A stretch of DNA of 64,000 nucleotides from an uncultured Flammeovirgaceae bacterium (GTDB lineage Bacteria > Bacteroidota > Bacteroidia > Cytophagales > Cyclobacteriaceae): contig CAKZYA010000060.1 of assembly GCA_937883755.1 (NCBI GenBank), positions 124,001-188,000 on the forward strand. The letters are read 5' to 3'. Made by a program: the position numbers and the translations under genes. This document shows, in pieces, positions 54,308 through 63,252 of this stretch; positions within the stretch are counted from its first letter, which is position 1, and each line of letters begins with the position of its first letter. The notes beneath the pieces were generated by a model. It saw nothing but the letters and a program-made list of their open reading frames with translations, was not told where the DNA came from and did not search any database.

Positions 54308-55475
54308 TTTTATAGCAAATTTTCTCAATATCTTCGTCAGAATATCCTCGCTTTAGTAATTCGGTAATTAGGTTAGGATAATCAGAAGCATCTTTTAATC
54401 CGGTAGGTAAAGTATCGCCTACTCCGTCAAAATCAGAACCAAAACCCACGTGATCAATCCCCGCCAGCTCTACAACGTGGTCAATATGATCAGCCACCTT
54501 CTGAACGGTAGAGTACGCCGGATTGTTCGCCATATATTCCCGAGCGTAAGCCTGCGCAGCGCTGTCGCCGTAGGTCAGGTTTCGTTCAGCCATCCATGCG
54601 GACAAATGCGCCCGCATTTCACTAGATTTTTTTCGGGAATCTTCATCAACAAACCCAGAGCCAAAGTTGATCTGGATAACCCCGTTATTCTTGCCCATCA
54701 TCTTAATCATATCGTCGTCCATATTCCTCTCAAATCCGGGTACGAACTTTCGGGCGGATGAGTGGGACGCAATGACCGGGGCTTTAGTGAGTCTCATTAC
54801 ATCATAAAAGGCACTGTCAGAAATATGAGATACATCTACCATAATACCCACCTGGTTCATTTCTCTCACCACCTCTTCGCCAAATGGGCTAAGACCATTC
54901 CAAACGCGAACAGTATCGTAAGAAGAGTCACAAATCTGATTGACTTTGCTGTGAGTTAGTGTGATGTAACGAATCCCTCGATCAAAGAAATACTGGATAT
55001 TCTCTAGCGAATCGCCGATAGGAGCCCCGTTTTCCATGCCCATTGGCAGAGAGATAAGATTTTGCTCAAAATTCTCTTCTATGTCTTGGGGAGAGTTAGC
55101 TAGTGCAAATTTTTCGGGAAACTCCTGCGGAATATTCTGTACCAGATTGATTAATGAATCGGCAAATTCCCTAGCCCCACCCGTTTCCTGATAACTGGCT
55201 GGTATATAGATGGACATGAAGGGTGCGTTTAAACCGCCATCTACTGCCTTAGGATAGTCAAAATCTCCCTGGGTTTCACTCTCGATATCTTTAATGTATT
55301 CTTTCTTAAGTCGAAAGCCCGATACCTTTAACCGAAAAGGTAAATCAATATGCCCATCGGTGATAATATAGGCCTGGGCTAAGGAATCAGCTTTTTGCTG
55401 GGTAGCATCTTGAGCTTGCAAAGAAAAACAGCCTAACAAGAATGAAAATGCTAAAGGTATAGGTGGAAATCGCAT
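54222..55475 (-). CDS. Membrane dipeptidase (peptidase family M19)
   Basis: The 417-residue protein starts at the ATG at 55475 (the frame is open to 55502, but this start heads the signal peptide MRFPPIPLAFSFLLGCFSLQ). Zinc-site and family motifs are DGHIDLPF (HxD pair), YITLTHSKVNQICDS, VDVSHISDSAF, IASHSSARKF and VGFGSDFDGV. Family members hydrolyse dipeptides, some including D-amino-acid residues. Here the protein is likely periplasmic or outer-membrane-associated. It lies upstream of the barrel gene and overlaps it, perhaps as a transcription unit. Confidence 0.9.
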   Translation of the reverse strand: MRFPPIPLAFSFLLGCFSLQAQDATQQKADSLAQAYIITDGHIDLPFRLKVSGFRLKKEYIKDIESETQGDFDYPKAVDGGLNAPFMSIYIPASYQETGGAREFADSLINLVQNIPQEFPEKFALANSPQDIEENFEQNLISLPMGMENGAPIGDSLENIQYFFDRGIRYITLTHSKVNQICDSSYDTVRVWNGLSPFGEEVVREMNQVGIMVDVSHISDSAFYDVMRLTKAPVIASHSSARKFVPGFERNMDDDMIKMMGKNNGVIQINFGSGFVDEDSRKKSSEMRAHLSAWMAERNLTYGDSAAQAYAREYMANNPAYSTVQKVADHIDHVVELAGIDHVGFGSDFDGVGDTLPTGLKDASDYPNLITELLKRGYSDEDIEKICYKNVFRVWNDVQDVAQTLTREGGNGTSGSR

Positions 55476-55540
55476 AGATATTTTGCTAAAATGTGTAAAC
55501 ACAACCCCTACAAGTTAGGGTTAACTACAAAATTAAAATA

Positions 55541-56056
55541 TTAATCGGAGTTATACCAAGAGGCATACATAGAATAGTTATTAGCGATAGTTTGCATACG
55601 TTCCTGATGTGTTGCTTCCAACTTCTTGACTTTGCGGGCAGGAACTCCGGCGTACAGATGTCCGGCTTCCACGATGGTGTTTTCTAATACTACAGCCCCA
55701 GCCGCTATCAAAGCTCCCTGCTGAACTACTGCATGATCCATCACAATAGCTCCCATGCCAATCAATACGTAATCTTCCAGCGTACATCCGTGTACCAACG
55801 CTCGGTGCCCAACCGATACGTAATTGCCAATGACAGTATCGGCTTTCTGATAGGTTCCGTGAATGATTACTCCGTCCTGAATATTACTGTGGTGACCGAT
55901 GTGGATTGAGGCTACATCACCGCGAATAACCGTGTTAAACCAGAGGCTACAGTGAGACTCAACTACTACATCGCCAATAATGGTAGCAGTAGGAGCAATA
56001 AAACAGTTGTTTTTAATAGTAGGGGTTTTGTCCCGAACGGTAATGATATGGCTCAT
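55541..56056 (-). CDS. Gamma-carbonic-anhydrase-like hexapeptide protein
   Basis: The 171-residue protein starts at the ATG at 56056. It has left-handed beta-helix hexapeptide repeats (IGDVVVESHCSLWFNTVIRG, then IHIGHHSNIQDGVIIHG) and the metal histidines of gamma-class carbonic anhydrases: IHIGHHSNIQD, HGTYQ and VSVGHRALVHG. The tail has AGVPARKVKKL. Many of this YrdA/PaaY family bind zinc, but carbonic anhydrase activity is often unproven. A very strong terminator hairpin with a T run ends only 5 bases before its start codon. Confidence 0.9.
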   Translation of the reverse strand: MSHIITVRDKTPTIKNNCFIAPTATIIGDVVVESHCSLWFNTVIRGDVASIHIGHHSNIQDGVIIHGTYQKADTVIGNYVSVGHRALVHGCTLEDYVLIGMGAIVMDHAVVQQGALIAAGAVVLENTIVEAGHLYAGVPARKVKKLEATHQERMQTIANNYSMYASWYNSD

Positions 56057-56061
56057 AAACA

Positions 56062-56094
56062 AAAAAACCTCCGAGCGTTTTTATGCTGCGGAGG
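56062..56094 (-). terminator. Intrinsic terminator of the LVIVD gene, abutting the next start codon
   Basis: On the minus strand CCTCCGCAGC...GCTCGGAGG forms a 9-pair stem with one extra base (56068-56094), followed by seven T residues. The next gene starts at 56056, so the hairpin lies in its leader. Confidence 0.8.
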
Positions 56095-56123
56095 ATTTAA
56101 AAAGTTAGTTAGCAATCAAATTA

Positions 56124-58007
56124 TTAAGGTAGTTCTGGAAAAGCCGTCCAATCTACGGCATCTGGATTGCTGAATTTAAGTAAAAATATTCCATCGTCAA
56201 AGTCATGATCGTGGTAAGGGCGTTGCACATCTTCAAAAGCAAGAACTAATATTTGCTGTTCGGGAATAGCTAATACAACATTCTGCTGCTTGAACGGGCG
56301 GTACTTATGTAAACGCCAGGTGGTGTAATGAGTGGTATACCCAGTAGTCACTTCTTCATCCACAAACCCTTTGAAATTTAAGAAAAATCCAAGTGTTTTT
56401 CCTCCCGAAAAATCTGACAAGCATAGCTTATCTCCTTTCATTAGGTGACTACCACTACTAGTAACGGTAGCGTTAGGGAATAGCACAGTCATATCCTGCA
56501 ATTCACTGGGATCGGTAGGGGACTGACCGTTGGGGTACAAATACGAGCCAATAGTGTTTTGGTGATGTGTGGTTTCGCCCACTACCGTGATTTCCAAGTC
56601 GGTATCTTCCAAAAGAGGAATATCAGTTAGGACGGTTTCTAGGAACCAGCTGGGCTGACGAATAGTTAAGTCATCACCTGCAATGAATTGCTGATTGATT
56701 CGTGCCTCGATGTCAGGATCAATTGCTGATTCAGTTTCGCATAGATAATCAGGGCGACCGTATTCATCCCAATCACCAATTGTAATATAATCACCATTCT
56801 CGGGATCGTATTCTACAATTTCAACTATGTTAAGACCACCCGTTCCCGTCGCTACGAAAAGCAGGTTTCCCTGGCTCATTACATAATTGGTCGAGGCGGC
56901 GAATTCTACTGAACCGAACAGTTGATATTTACCATCTACTTCGTGCATAACGTACATTCCGGCAGCACCATTAGCGGCAAATACTTTATCATTCGCATAA
57001 GAAACCCCGTTGCAGGTTAAATTCACTTCTTCAGTGTCATCAATAGTTGGCATCGTTATATGCTGCTGAAGTGAACCGTCGGCTCGATTTAATAACTTAA
57101 GTCCTTCTCGTCCGGCAGGTACAAAGTAGGTATCGTCCGACATGGCAAACACTGATTTTGCCCCAGCTTCATTAGCCCCTTCGGTTGATACTGTACTCAG
57201 AATTTGCCAAGTATTTTTTTGAATAACCGAAATTCGCGCTGGACTGCCCTGCATAACGGTAATAGTTTCTTCGGAAAGAATTAGGGAGCGAGCATCATCC
57301 AAAGGAACAGTTTCTACTAGTTCCAAGCTATTTTTATCGTAGATGCTTAGACCACCGTTGGTACCGTGCGTCACGTAGATAAAGTTTTCGTCTACTTTAA
57401 TATCTGTTCCCACAAATCCGGGAACGTCAATTGTTTCTCTCTCTGAGTGCAAAGTGTCCTGATAGGTCATAATCTCAATAATTGCTGGGGAAGAGAGGCT
57501 ATCTTCATCCAGTCGGGCACCAGCTAGGTAGATTTTATTTCCATCTACTGCTACCGAGCTAAATTCGGCGTTAGGATAAGTAGCTTGGGCAATTAGTCGA
57601 GTATTACGAGGAGTTTGTACATCAATAATATCCAAACCACCTAGAAAAGTACTTCCTTGGGTATTGTAGACTACGAAGGCCAAACCATTCGCAACCGTTA
57701 CATGAGAAGCTTGTAAAGTGCTATTTTCCCACTGGGGTGGGTCAACCTCGGCTCGTAAAACTAATACGTAGTTTAAATCTTCGGCAGGTTCAGCCTCCAG
57801 CCGACCGTTTGGGTTAGTGCTGGTAGCTTCACTAAAAGGTATGATAGGATCACCTTCTGGCAAATAAATGCGTGCGTCCTGACCAGTACCGTTCCGAATA
57901 ATAACTTCTGGGTTATGCTCAACCTCAATTTCAGGATCGGGTTGGCAAGCAAAAATAGCCGACCCAATAAAAAGGGCTAAGATTCTGCTATAAATTTGTG
58001 AATTCAT
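56124..58007 (-). CDS. Lipoprotein with LVIVD-type propeller and DUF4114 domain
   Basis: The 627-residue protein starts with a lipoprotein signal (ALFIGSAIFACQPDPEIEVE), with Cys21 as the lipid site followed by an acidic run, as in surface-exported Bacteroidota lipoproteins. LVIVD-like propeller blades follow (VTVANGLAFVVYNTQGSTFL, GLDIIDVQTPRNTRLIAQAT, FSSVAVDGNKIYLAG, FIYVTHGTNGGLSIYD). A C-terminal DUF4114-type domain has VLAFEDVQRPYHDHDFDDGI. Calcium or carbohydrate contact by DUF4114 is suggested in the family only. It is monocistronic with its own terminator and shares a 178-base divergent promoter region with the SMP-30 gene. Confidence 0.8.
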   Translation of the reverse strand: MNSQIYSRILALFIGSAIFACQPDPEIEVEHNPEVIIRNGTGQDARIYLPEGDPIIPFSEATSTNPNGRLEAEPAEDLNYVLVLRAEVDPPQWENSTLQASHVTVANGLAFVVYNTQGSTFLGGLDIIDVQTPRNTRLIAQATYPNAEFSSVAVDGNKIYLAGARLDEDSLSSPAIIEIMTYQDTLHSERETIDVPGFVGTDIKVDENFIYVTHGTNGGLSIYDKNSLELVETVPLDDARSLILSEETITVMQGSPARISVIQKNTWQILSTVSTEGANEAGAKSVFAMSDDTYFVPAGREGLKLLNRADGSLQQHITMPTIDDTEEVNLTCNGVSYANDKVFAANGAAGMYVMHEVDGKYQLFGSVEFAASTNYVMSQGNLLFVATGTGGLNIVEIVEYDPENGDYITIGDWDEYGRPDYLCETESAIDPDIEARINQQFIAGDDLTIRQPSWFLETVLTDIPLLEDTDLEITVVGETTHHQNTIGSYLYPNGQSPTDPSELQDMTVLFPNATVTSSGSHLMKGDKLCLSDFSGGKTLGFFLNFKGFVDEEVTTGYTTHYTTWRLHKYRPFKQQNVVLAIPEQQILVLAFEDVQRPYHDHDFDDGIFLLKFSNPDAVDWTAFPELP

Positions 58008-58185
58008 ATTAACAAATATTGATATTCAAAACTATTAGTTAGTAAATTTACAACATATGTAATATAAATACAAAAAATAATTTATTTATTTATATTTTAG
58101 ATCCTTACCTTTTTCTACCAAGAAAAGTTTGAGAATTTGATTAAGATCAGCATATTGTGACTATCAGTGCACTAAAAATTAGCCT

Positions 58186-59049
58186 ATGAAAGCAGAATTA
58201 TTATTAAAGTGGGATGCCGTAGTAGGAGAAGGCCCTGTCTGGGATTACCGCCAGCAATGCTTGTATTGGGTCGACATTCTTCGGGGACATTTATATAAAT
58301 ATGATCCAGTAAATGGTCATAATCAGGTTTTTGAGATCGGACAGTACGTGGGTGCCGCTGTGCCTCGTAGCAGTCAGGGACTAGTCTTAGCTCTATACCA
58401 AGGTTTTGGGCTTTTTGATGAGGAAAGTCAGAAGCTTACTATGCTTCACGATCCAGAAGCTCATTTACCGGAGAACCGATTTAATGACGGAAAAGTAGAT
58501 GACAAAGGGCGGTTTTGGGCCGGAACCATGCAGGTTGACCCAAAAGATCCACAAGGAAGCTTGTATGTTCTGAATCCGTCGGGAGAAGTAGAAACCAAGC
58601 TGGATAGTATCTACATCTCAAACGGTTTGGCCTGGTCAGCCGATAATCAGTGGTTTTATTATATTGATTCCACGCGAGGTCGGGTGGCTCGTTATTACTT
58701 TAATCTGGAAACCGCTAGTATTAGATATGATAAGGAAGTGATTGTTCTTGACCCAGCAGTGGGTGTTCCGGATGGGATGACAATTGACGAAAGTGGAAAT
58801 TTGTGGGTAGCCATTTATGACGGAGGGCGAATTATTTCAGTTGACCCCGAGCACGGGGAAATCATAGAGCAAGTGGAAGTTCCCGCTAAGAAAACCTCTA
58901 GTTGTACATTTGGAGGCGAGAATCTCGATACCCTGTTTATTACCACTATTTCGGAGAATACTGACCCCGCGCAAGACCCATTAGCAGGTTCACTATTTGC
59001 CGTAAAGCCGGGGGTTAGAGGAACGAAAGCTAATTTTTACAAGGGGTAA
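58186..59049 (+). CDS. SMP-30/gluconolactonase family protein
   Basis: This is a 287-residue six-bladed propeller protein without signal peptide. Family motifs are LLKWDAVVGEGPVWD (metal-site glutamate), CLYWVDILRGHLYKYDP, NRFNDGKVDDKGRFWAGTM, ISNGLAWSADNQWFYYIDS and PDGMTIDESGNLWVA. Members bind a divalent metal and hydrolyse sugar lactones such as gluconolactone or arabinolactone; the exact lactone cannot be told. It is divergent from the LVIVD gene and followed by a tRNA gene on the other strand. Confidence 0.93.
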   Translation: MKAELLLKWDAVVGEGPVWDYRQQCLYWVDILRGHLYKYDPVNGHNQVFEIGQYVGAAVPRSSQGLVLALYQGFGLFDEESQKLTMLHDPEAHLPENRFNDGKVDDKGRFWAGTMQVDPKDPQGSLYVLNPSGEVETKLDSIYISNGLAWSADNQWFYYIDSTRGRVARYYFNLETASIRYDKEVIVLDPAVGVPDGMTIDESGNLWVAIYDGGRIISVDPEHGEIIEQVEVPAKKTSSCTFGGENLDTLFITTISENTDPAQDPLAGSLFAVKPGVRGTKANFYKG

Positions 59050-59052
59050 AAA

Positions 59053-59078
59053 AAGCCTTTCCTGTTTTAGAAAAGGCC
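59053..59078 (-). terminator. Intrinsic terminator of tRNA-Leu
   Basis: On the minus strand a stem GCCTTT...AAAGGC (59077-59072 with 59060-59055) is followed by a run of T residues, directly behind the tRNA 3' end. It could also slow the plus-strand SMP-30 transcript. Confidence 0.7.
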
Positions 59079-59083
59079 GAGAG

Positions 59084-59167
59084 TGCGCACGAGAAGATTC
59101 GAACTTCCACGCTAGTTAAAGCACTGCCCCCTCAAGACAGCGTGTCTACCAATTCCACCACGTGCGC
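59084..59167 (-). tRNA. tRNA-Leu (anticodon GAG)
   Basis: The 84-base gene folds as a long-variable-arm tRNA. The acceptor stem GCGCACG pairs with CGTGCGC; the D arm contains TGGTGGAATTGGTAGACACG; the anticodon stem is CTGTC with GGCAG around the loop TTGAGGG, so the anticodon is GAG. A class II variable arm and a T arm with GTTCGAATC follow. The discriminator base is A, as required for leucine. CCA is not encoded. It is transcribed opposite to the flanking genes. Confidence 0.95.
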
Positions 59168-59280
59168 GAGTGCTGTAAAACTAGACAATAATTAGCGATG
59201 AAACAATGAAGAAATTTTCCGAATTTTAAAAAGCCCACCAGATAAGTGGGATAGCTAATAAAAAGAAAACTTGACTTGCT

Positions 59281-60063
59281 ATGTTTCAACATATCATTTA
59301 TGAATACAATGAAGGCGTTGCTAAGATTTTTTTAAACCGTCCGGAGGTATACAACGCTCTCAATAACCAAATTAAGGTAGAACTAAAACAAGCGTTTGAA
59401 CAAGCTCGGGACGATGAGACAGTACGAGCGATAGTGCTAACGGGTAGTGGTGCGGCTTTTTGTTCTGGACAAGACTTGAAAGCTGCTCAAACCGAATTAG
59501 AGGATACCACCTATTCTGAGGCAGTACGAACGTATTACAATCCCTTGATCTTGACAATGCGGAACCTATTTAAGCCCATTATTTGCCAATTAAATGGAGT
59601 CGCTGCCGGAGCTGGTTGCTCTTTAGCTTTGGCTTGCGATATGATTGTCGCTAGCGAAAATGCCAGTCTTGCGGAGTTATTCGTAGGCATTGGCCTGGTG
59701 ATGGACTCAGGTTCAACCTATTTTCTACCCCGTATGGTAGGGGCACTAAAAGCATTTGAGTTGGCAAGTACCGGACGTTCCGTGAGTGCTTCCGAAGCAG
59801 CACAGATTGGACTAGTAAATCAGGTAGTACCAGCCGATCAGTTAGAAAATACGGTGAACCAGTTAGTCCAAAAGTTTGCTCATGCTCCGACTAAAACAAT
59901 TGGTCTTATCAAGCAGATGCTCAATCAATCCTACGAGATGAGTTTGGCGGAGGTGTTAGAATACGAAGCTCAGGTTCAGGATGAAGCCGCCGCTACCGAT
60001 GATCATCAGGAAGGAATTCGGGCATTTTTAGAAAAGAGAAAGCCTCATTTTACTGGTAATTAG
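59281..60063 (+). CDS. Enoyl-CoA hydratase/isomerase family protein (PaaG-like)
   Basis: The 260-residue crotonase-fold protein has IFLNRPEVYNALN, the oxyanion-hole segment SGAAFCSGQDLK, and GVAAGAGCSLALACDMIVAS with SLAELFVGIGLVMDSGSTYF. The aspartate at the catalytic position (VMDSG) in place of the usual glutamate fits PaaG, the isomerase that converts the ring 1,2-epoxide of phenylacetyl-CoA to an oxepin; a general isomerase role is also possible. No other phenylacetate genes are in the window, so the pathway is not shown. Confidence 0.85.
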   Translation: MFQHIIYEYNEGVAKIFLNRPEVYNALNNQIKVELKQAFEQARDDETVRAIVLTGSGAAFCSGQDLKAAQTELEDTTYSEAVRTYYNPLILTMRNLFKPIICQLNGVAAGAGCSLALACDMIVASENASLAELFVGIGLVMDSGSTYFLPRMVGALKAFELASTGRSVSASEAAQIGLVNQVVPADQLENTVNQLVQKFAHAPTKTIGLIKQMLNQSYEMSLAEVLEYEAQVQDEAAATDDHQEGIRAFLEKRKPHFTGN

Positions 60064-60173
60064 GCTGTGTCGCGGGTTTGATTCTTTATCGTGCGATTTA
60101 TCTAGCATACCCTTAACTTATGGTCAATTTTAAATGCTTAAATATCATGTTCTAAAGGTTTAATGTATTTATC

Positions 60174-60515
60174 ATGGACGAAATTACAATTAAGAAGATT
60201 GCTAAGAGCTATATATCTAAGTCAAATGATATAGACTACGAAGGGATGGCTGCTTTATTTTCTTTGGATGCTGAATGGATACCAATTTCACCTATGCAAC
60301 CGCGCAGAGGACGGGCGGAAATTAAGGATGCATACCTTCAGCATGTAAAGAAAAATAATCGACCTATCATTAACGACCGATACTTTGCTGATGGAAATAC
60401 CTGTTTGGTAGAATTTGAAGTGGTGTTGGAAGACAATAGCACCATTGGAATTATTGATGTATTTACATTTAATGAGAGAGGAGAGATCGTGAAGCTTAAA
60501 GTATACAAGAACTAA
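60174..60515 (+). CDS. NTF2-like / SnoaL-like protein
   Basis: The 113-residue cytoplasmic protein fits the NTF2-like cone fold: an N-terminal helix (KKIAKSYISKSNDIDYEGMA), ALFSLDAEWIPISPM, RGRAEIKDAYLQH, then beta strands with GNTCLVEFEVVLEDNSTIGI and IDVFTFNERGEIVKLKVY. Members are enzymes or ligand-binding proteins with no shared reaction, so no activity is assigned. It is monocistronic, with a hairpin behind it at 60535-60575. Confidence 0.75.
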   Translation: MDEITIKKIAKSYISKSNDIDYEGMAALFSLDAEWIPISPMQPRRGRAEIKDAYLQHVKKNNRPIINDRYFADGNTCLVEFEVVLEDNSTIGIIDVFTFNERGEIVKLKVYKN

Positions 60516-60534
60516 GTGATATCATTATTAGTGT

Positions 60535-60575
60535 TTAGTCGGTGACGGTAAGGATACCATGAATCACCGTACTAA
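60535..60575 (+). terminator. Hairpin behind the NTF2-like gene
   Basis: TTAGTCGGTGA pairs with TCACCGTACTAA apart from one bulged base, with an 18-base loop. No T run follows, so it is only a possible terminator. Confidence 0.4.
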
Positions 60576-60662
60576 TTATTATTATCCGACCATCTTTAGA
60601 TTTAATTTTTACCCCAGATTTCTTATTTTACTTTTCTGTAGCCATAGGCAAAGAAGAAAGTC

Positions 60663-61394
60663 ATGAAGTTTTTATTAACAATTATCTGGGTGCTTGTATG
60701 GAGCATGACCTACAGTCAAGAGAACACCCCAGCAGTACAGGATCAAATCGTAAATCAGATAGGAAAAGATGGGTATGCGGGGGCAGTTCAAACATACGAT
60801 ACCCGCTACGAAGGAGTGAAAGGTACACCATTTCTTAGCGAAAAGTGGCAGCCCGGTTCATTCACTTACAATAACGGAACTTCGCACGATAAAGTGAGTT
60901 TGCGCTACGATATGTATCGCGATGAACTTTGGGTGCGAACCAAAAGAAACCGAGAAGTCATCATTTTCCAAAATCGTTTGGAGAGTTTTGTGTTGGATTC
61001 AGTAGCAGAAAATGCCTCAGATAGATTTATTAAAGTTCGTTATATTCCTCATTTGGCTAATTATCTAGAGCCAGAAAGTATGGTGCAAATTTTATACGAG
61101 GGTAAATTTATGGTCGTTGCCCGCCGCAAGAAAATTATGAGAAAAGCAAGCTACAAAGGTGGCTACAGCCTCAACCGCACCTATGATGAGTTTGTCGAGA
61201 TTGATCCTGAATATTATTCTATCTATGAGAGCAGAAAGGTGGTGAGAGTTAAACCTAGCGAAAAGGCATTCCTTAGAAAGTTTCCTACCTATTCAGATGC
61301 TATAAAATCGTACCTAAATAAGTATAATCCTGATTTTTTGAACCCAGATGAAGTAGGTGTGCTGTTCAGGCAAATTACTCAGACCGATGAATAG
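60663..61394 (+). CDS. Secreted protein of unknown function
   Basis: The 243-residue protein has a signal peptide (MKFLLTIIWVLVWSMTYSQ). The mature part is beta-rich and basic: YDTRYEGVKGTPFLSEKWQP, SLRYDMYRDELWVR, YEGKFMVVARRKKIMRKASY, and YPTYSDAIKSYL-like FPTYSDAIKSYLNKYNP. The end resembles helical tails of Bacteroidota proteins that are only annotated as hypothetical. No family was recognised and no function is assigned. It lies alone and its 3' end overlaps the convergent rsmE by 20 bases. Confidence 0.7.
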   Translation: MKFLLTIIWVLVWSMTYSQENTPAVQDQIVNQIGKDGYAGAVQTYDTRYEGVKGTPFLSEKWQPGSFTYNNGTSHDKVSLRYDMYRDELWVRTKRNREVIIFQNRLESFVLDSVAENASDRFIKVRYIPHLANYLEPESMVQILYEGKFMVVARRKKIMRKASYKGGYSLNRTYDEFVEIDPEYYSIYESRKVVRVKPSEKAFLRKFPTYSDAIKSYLNKYNPDFLNPDEVGVLFRQITQTDE

Positions 61395-62085
61395 TATTGA
61401 TTACATGTAAAGTTTGACAAGCTGCTAATCCCGCTGTTTCTGTCCGTAGCCGGAAATCCCCTAAACCTACCACCTGAAAGCCACGCTCAGTTGCCCAACT
61501 TATTTCCGTTGGACTAAATCCGCCTTCAGGGCCTACTAAAACTTGGTAAGATTTATTTGGTGAAACTACTTTACTCAATAATTGGTGGTGACTATCATCA
61601 ATATGCGCGATAAATTTTTGGGTATTGTCCAAGGCTTTCCAGGAAGAAAGCGGTCTAATTTCGTGCAAAACCGGAAGAAGTGCCCTTCCTGATTGTTTCA
61701 TCGCGCTAATTGCTTTACGGTACAGTCGCTGAAGCTTTAGCACTCTCCGTTCGGAATAATCACACTCCACAAACTGAATACTATCCACGCCGACCTCGGT
61801 TAGCTTTTCTACCATCCATTCCATTCGGTCAAGGTTTTTGGTAGGGGCAATTGCTAGGTGGATAGAGTAGGGAAGAAGGGGTTGAGAATGCTGGCTGATC
61901 ACTGAAAAGCTGCAGCGTTTGGGATTATTATCTTGCAGATGCGCCTGAAAGTAATTTCCTTTTCCATCTACTACTGTAATTGAATTACCGGATTGCAGTC
62001 GGAGTACCTTTACGGCGTGTCGTGATTCCTCCTCATCTAAAAAATGAGTTCCATCAGCAGCGTTAGGTTGGTAAAAGGTAGTCAT
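61375..62085 (-). CDS. rsmE: 16S rRNA (uracil-1498-N3)-methyltransferase RsmE
   Basis: The 236-residue SPOUT methyltransferase modifies U1498 of 16S rRNA in the ribosome decoding region. An N-terminal PUA-like part (HAVKVLRLQSGNSITVVDGK) is followed by the knot: APTKNLDRMEWMVEKLTEVG, ERRVLKLQRLYRKAISAMKQ, LVGPEGGFSPTE and VGLGDFRLRTETAGLAA, which binds S-adenosylmethionine. It follows pyrD by 8 bases on the same strand and is probably cotranscribed. Confidence 0.95.
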   Translation of the reverse strand: MTTFYQPNAADGTHFLDEEESRHAVKVLRLQSGNSITVVDGKGNYFQAHLQDNNPKRCSFSVISQHSQPLLPYSIHLAIAPTKNLDRMEWMVEKLTEVGVDSIQFVECDYSERRVLKLQRLYRKAISAMKQSGRALLPVLHEIRPLSSWKALDNTQKFIAHIDDSHHQLLSKVVSPNKSYQVLVGPEGGFSPTEISWATERGFQVVGLGDFRLRTETAGLAACQTLHVINTIHRSE

Positions 62086-62093
62086 GGGAAAAG

Positions 62094-63146
62094 CTAACTC
62101 CCAGCATAAGCCGCCTGTTGCTGCAAAATTGCTCGATTAATGTCGCGAATCAAGGCGGGGCCTTCATAAACATATCCAGTATAGATCTGTACTAAACTGG
62201 CTCCGGCTTCTAGTTTTTCCAGGGCATCCGATGCCGAGCTAATTCCTCCCACACCAATGATTGGAAGTTTACCCCCAGATTTTTGAGAAATATAGCGAAT
62301 TACTTCGGTGGATCGCCCTTTAACTGATTCGCCACTCAAACCTCCGGCACCAATCTCTTTTAGTCGAGTAGCATTGGTTTTAAGGCTATTGCGGGAGATG
62401 GTGGTATTGGTAGCAATGATACCATCTACTGGTACTGATAGACATATTTCAATAATATCGTCTAATTGAGGCTCAGTCAGGTCAGGGGCAATTTTTAGCA
62501 GAATGGGTTTTGGGTGATCTTTTTGCTGATTCAGTTTTTTCAAATGATTGAGTAGGTTGAAAAGCGGCTCTTTTTCCTGAAGTTGTCGTAAATCGGGAGT
62601 ATTAGGTGAGCTGACGTTGACGGTAAAGTAATCGACTAAGGGATACAGAGCTTCGAAGCATTGTTCGTAATCGTCAATAGCATTTTCGTTAGGAGTGACT
62701 TTATTTTTGCCAATATTGCCTCCGACAATGATGTTTGATTTGCGCTCAATAAGTCGATGAGCCGCTTCATGAATGCCTTCGTTGTTAAAACCCATGCGGT
62801 TTATTAGGCTGTGGTCATCAGGAAGGCGAAACAAGCGTGGCTGAGGGTTTCCCGCCTGGGGAAGAGGGGTGAGCGTACCAATTTCTACAAACCCAAACCC
62901 CAAGGCTTCCATTTCATCAATCAGCTTAGCATCTTTATCGAATCCTGCGGCTAGCCCTACGGGGTTCTTAAATGTTAATCCAAATAATTCTCGTTTTAAG
63001 TTTGGGTTACTAACTTCAAACTGGTTGCGAAACAGGGATTTCACCAGAGGCAAAGCCATAACAAACTTTAGTAAGCCAACCGTGACCCGATGGGCTTGCT
63101 CCGGCTGAATGAGGAAGAGTAGGGGACGAATAAGTGATTTATACAT
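62094..63146 (-). CDS. pyrD: Dihydroorotate dehydrogenase (quinone), class 2
   Basis: The 350-residue enzyme of pyrimidine synthesis oxidises dihydroorotate to orotate with FMN, passing electrons to quinone at the inner membrane face. It has a class 2 N-terminal helix ([20 protein letters not shown]) and [40 protein letters not shown] and INRMGFNN. The nucleophile-bearing [15 protein letters not shown] and the FMN site [20 protein letters not shown] follow. The catalytic serine of class 2 is present in NVSSPN. It is upstream of rsmE. Confidence 0.96.
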   Translation of the reverse strand: MYKSLIRPLLFLIQPEQAHRVTVGLLKFVMALPLVKSLFRNQFEVSNPNLKRELFGLTFKNPVGLAAGFDKDAKLIDEMEALGFGFVEIGTLTPLPQAGNPQPRLFRLPDDHSLINRMGFNNEGIHEAAHRLIERKSNIIVGGNIGKNKVTPNENAIDDYEQCFEALYPLVDYFTVNVSSPNTPDLRQLQEKEPLFNLLNHLKKLNQQKDHPKPILLKIAPDLTEPQLDDIIEICLSVPVDGIIATNTTISRNSLKTNATRLKEIGAGGLSGESVKGRSTEVIRYISQKSGGKLPIIGVGGISSASDALEKLEAGASLVQIYTGYVYEGPALIRDINRAILQQQAAYAGS

Positions 63147-63252
63147 TAATAATGATTAATGATTGATGAAAAATGATTGCGGCCGCCGCGCGGATGAGTA
63201 GTAAAAAAGATATTTAATCCATTATTCATTACTCACTCATCATTATTCATTA
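63144..63252. repeat. AT-rich inverted/tandem repeat around a GC-rich core
   Basis: TAATGATTAATGATTGATGA units on the left (from about 63146) face ATTATTCATTACTCACTCAT and ATTATTCATTA on the right (to 63252), with GCGGCCGCCGCGCGG at 63179-63193 between them. The repeat covers the 86-base gap between pyrD and xerD and enters the last codons of xerD. It may be a terminator for xerD or simple repeat expansion. Confidence 0.4.

Noticed and set aside
59233-59251. Small hairpin CCCAC...GTGGG upstream of the enoyl-CoA hydratase gene
   Set aside because: The stem has only five pairs, with no T run; it is too weak to call a terminator or a regulator.
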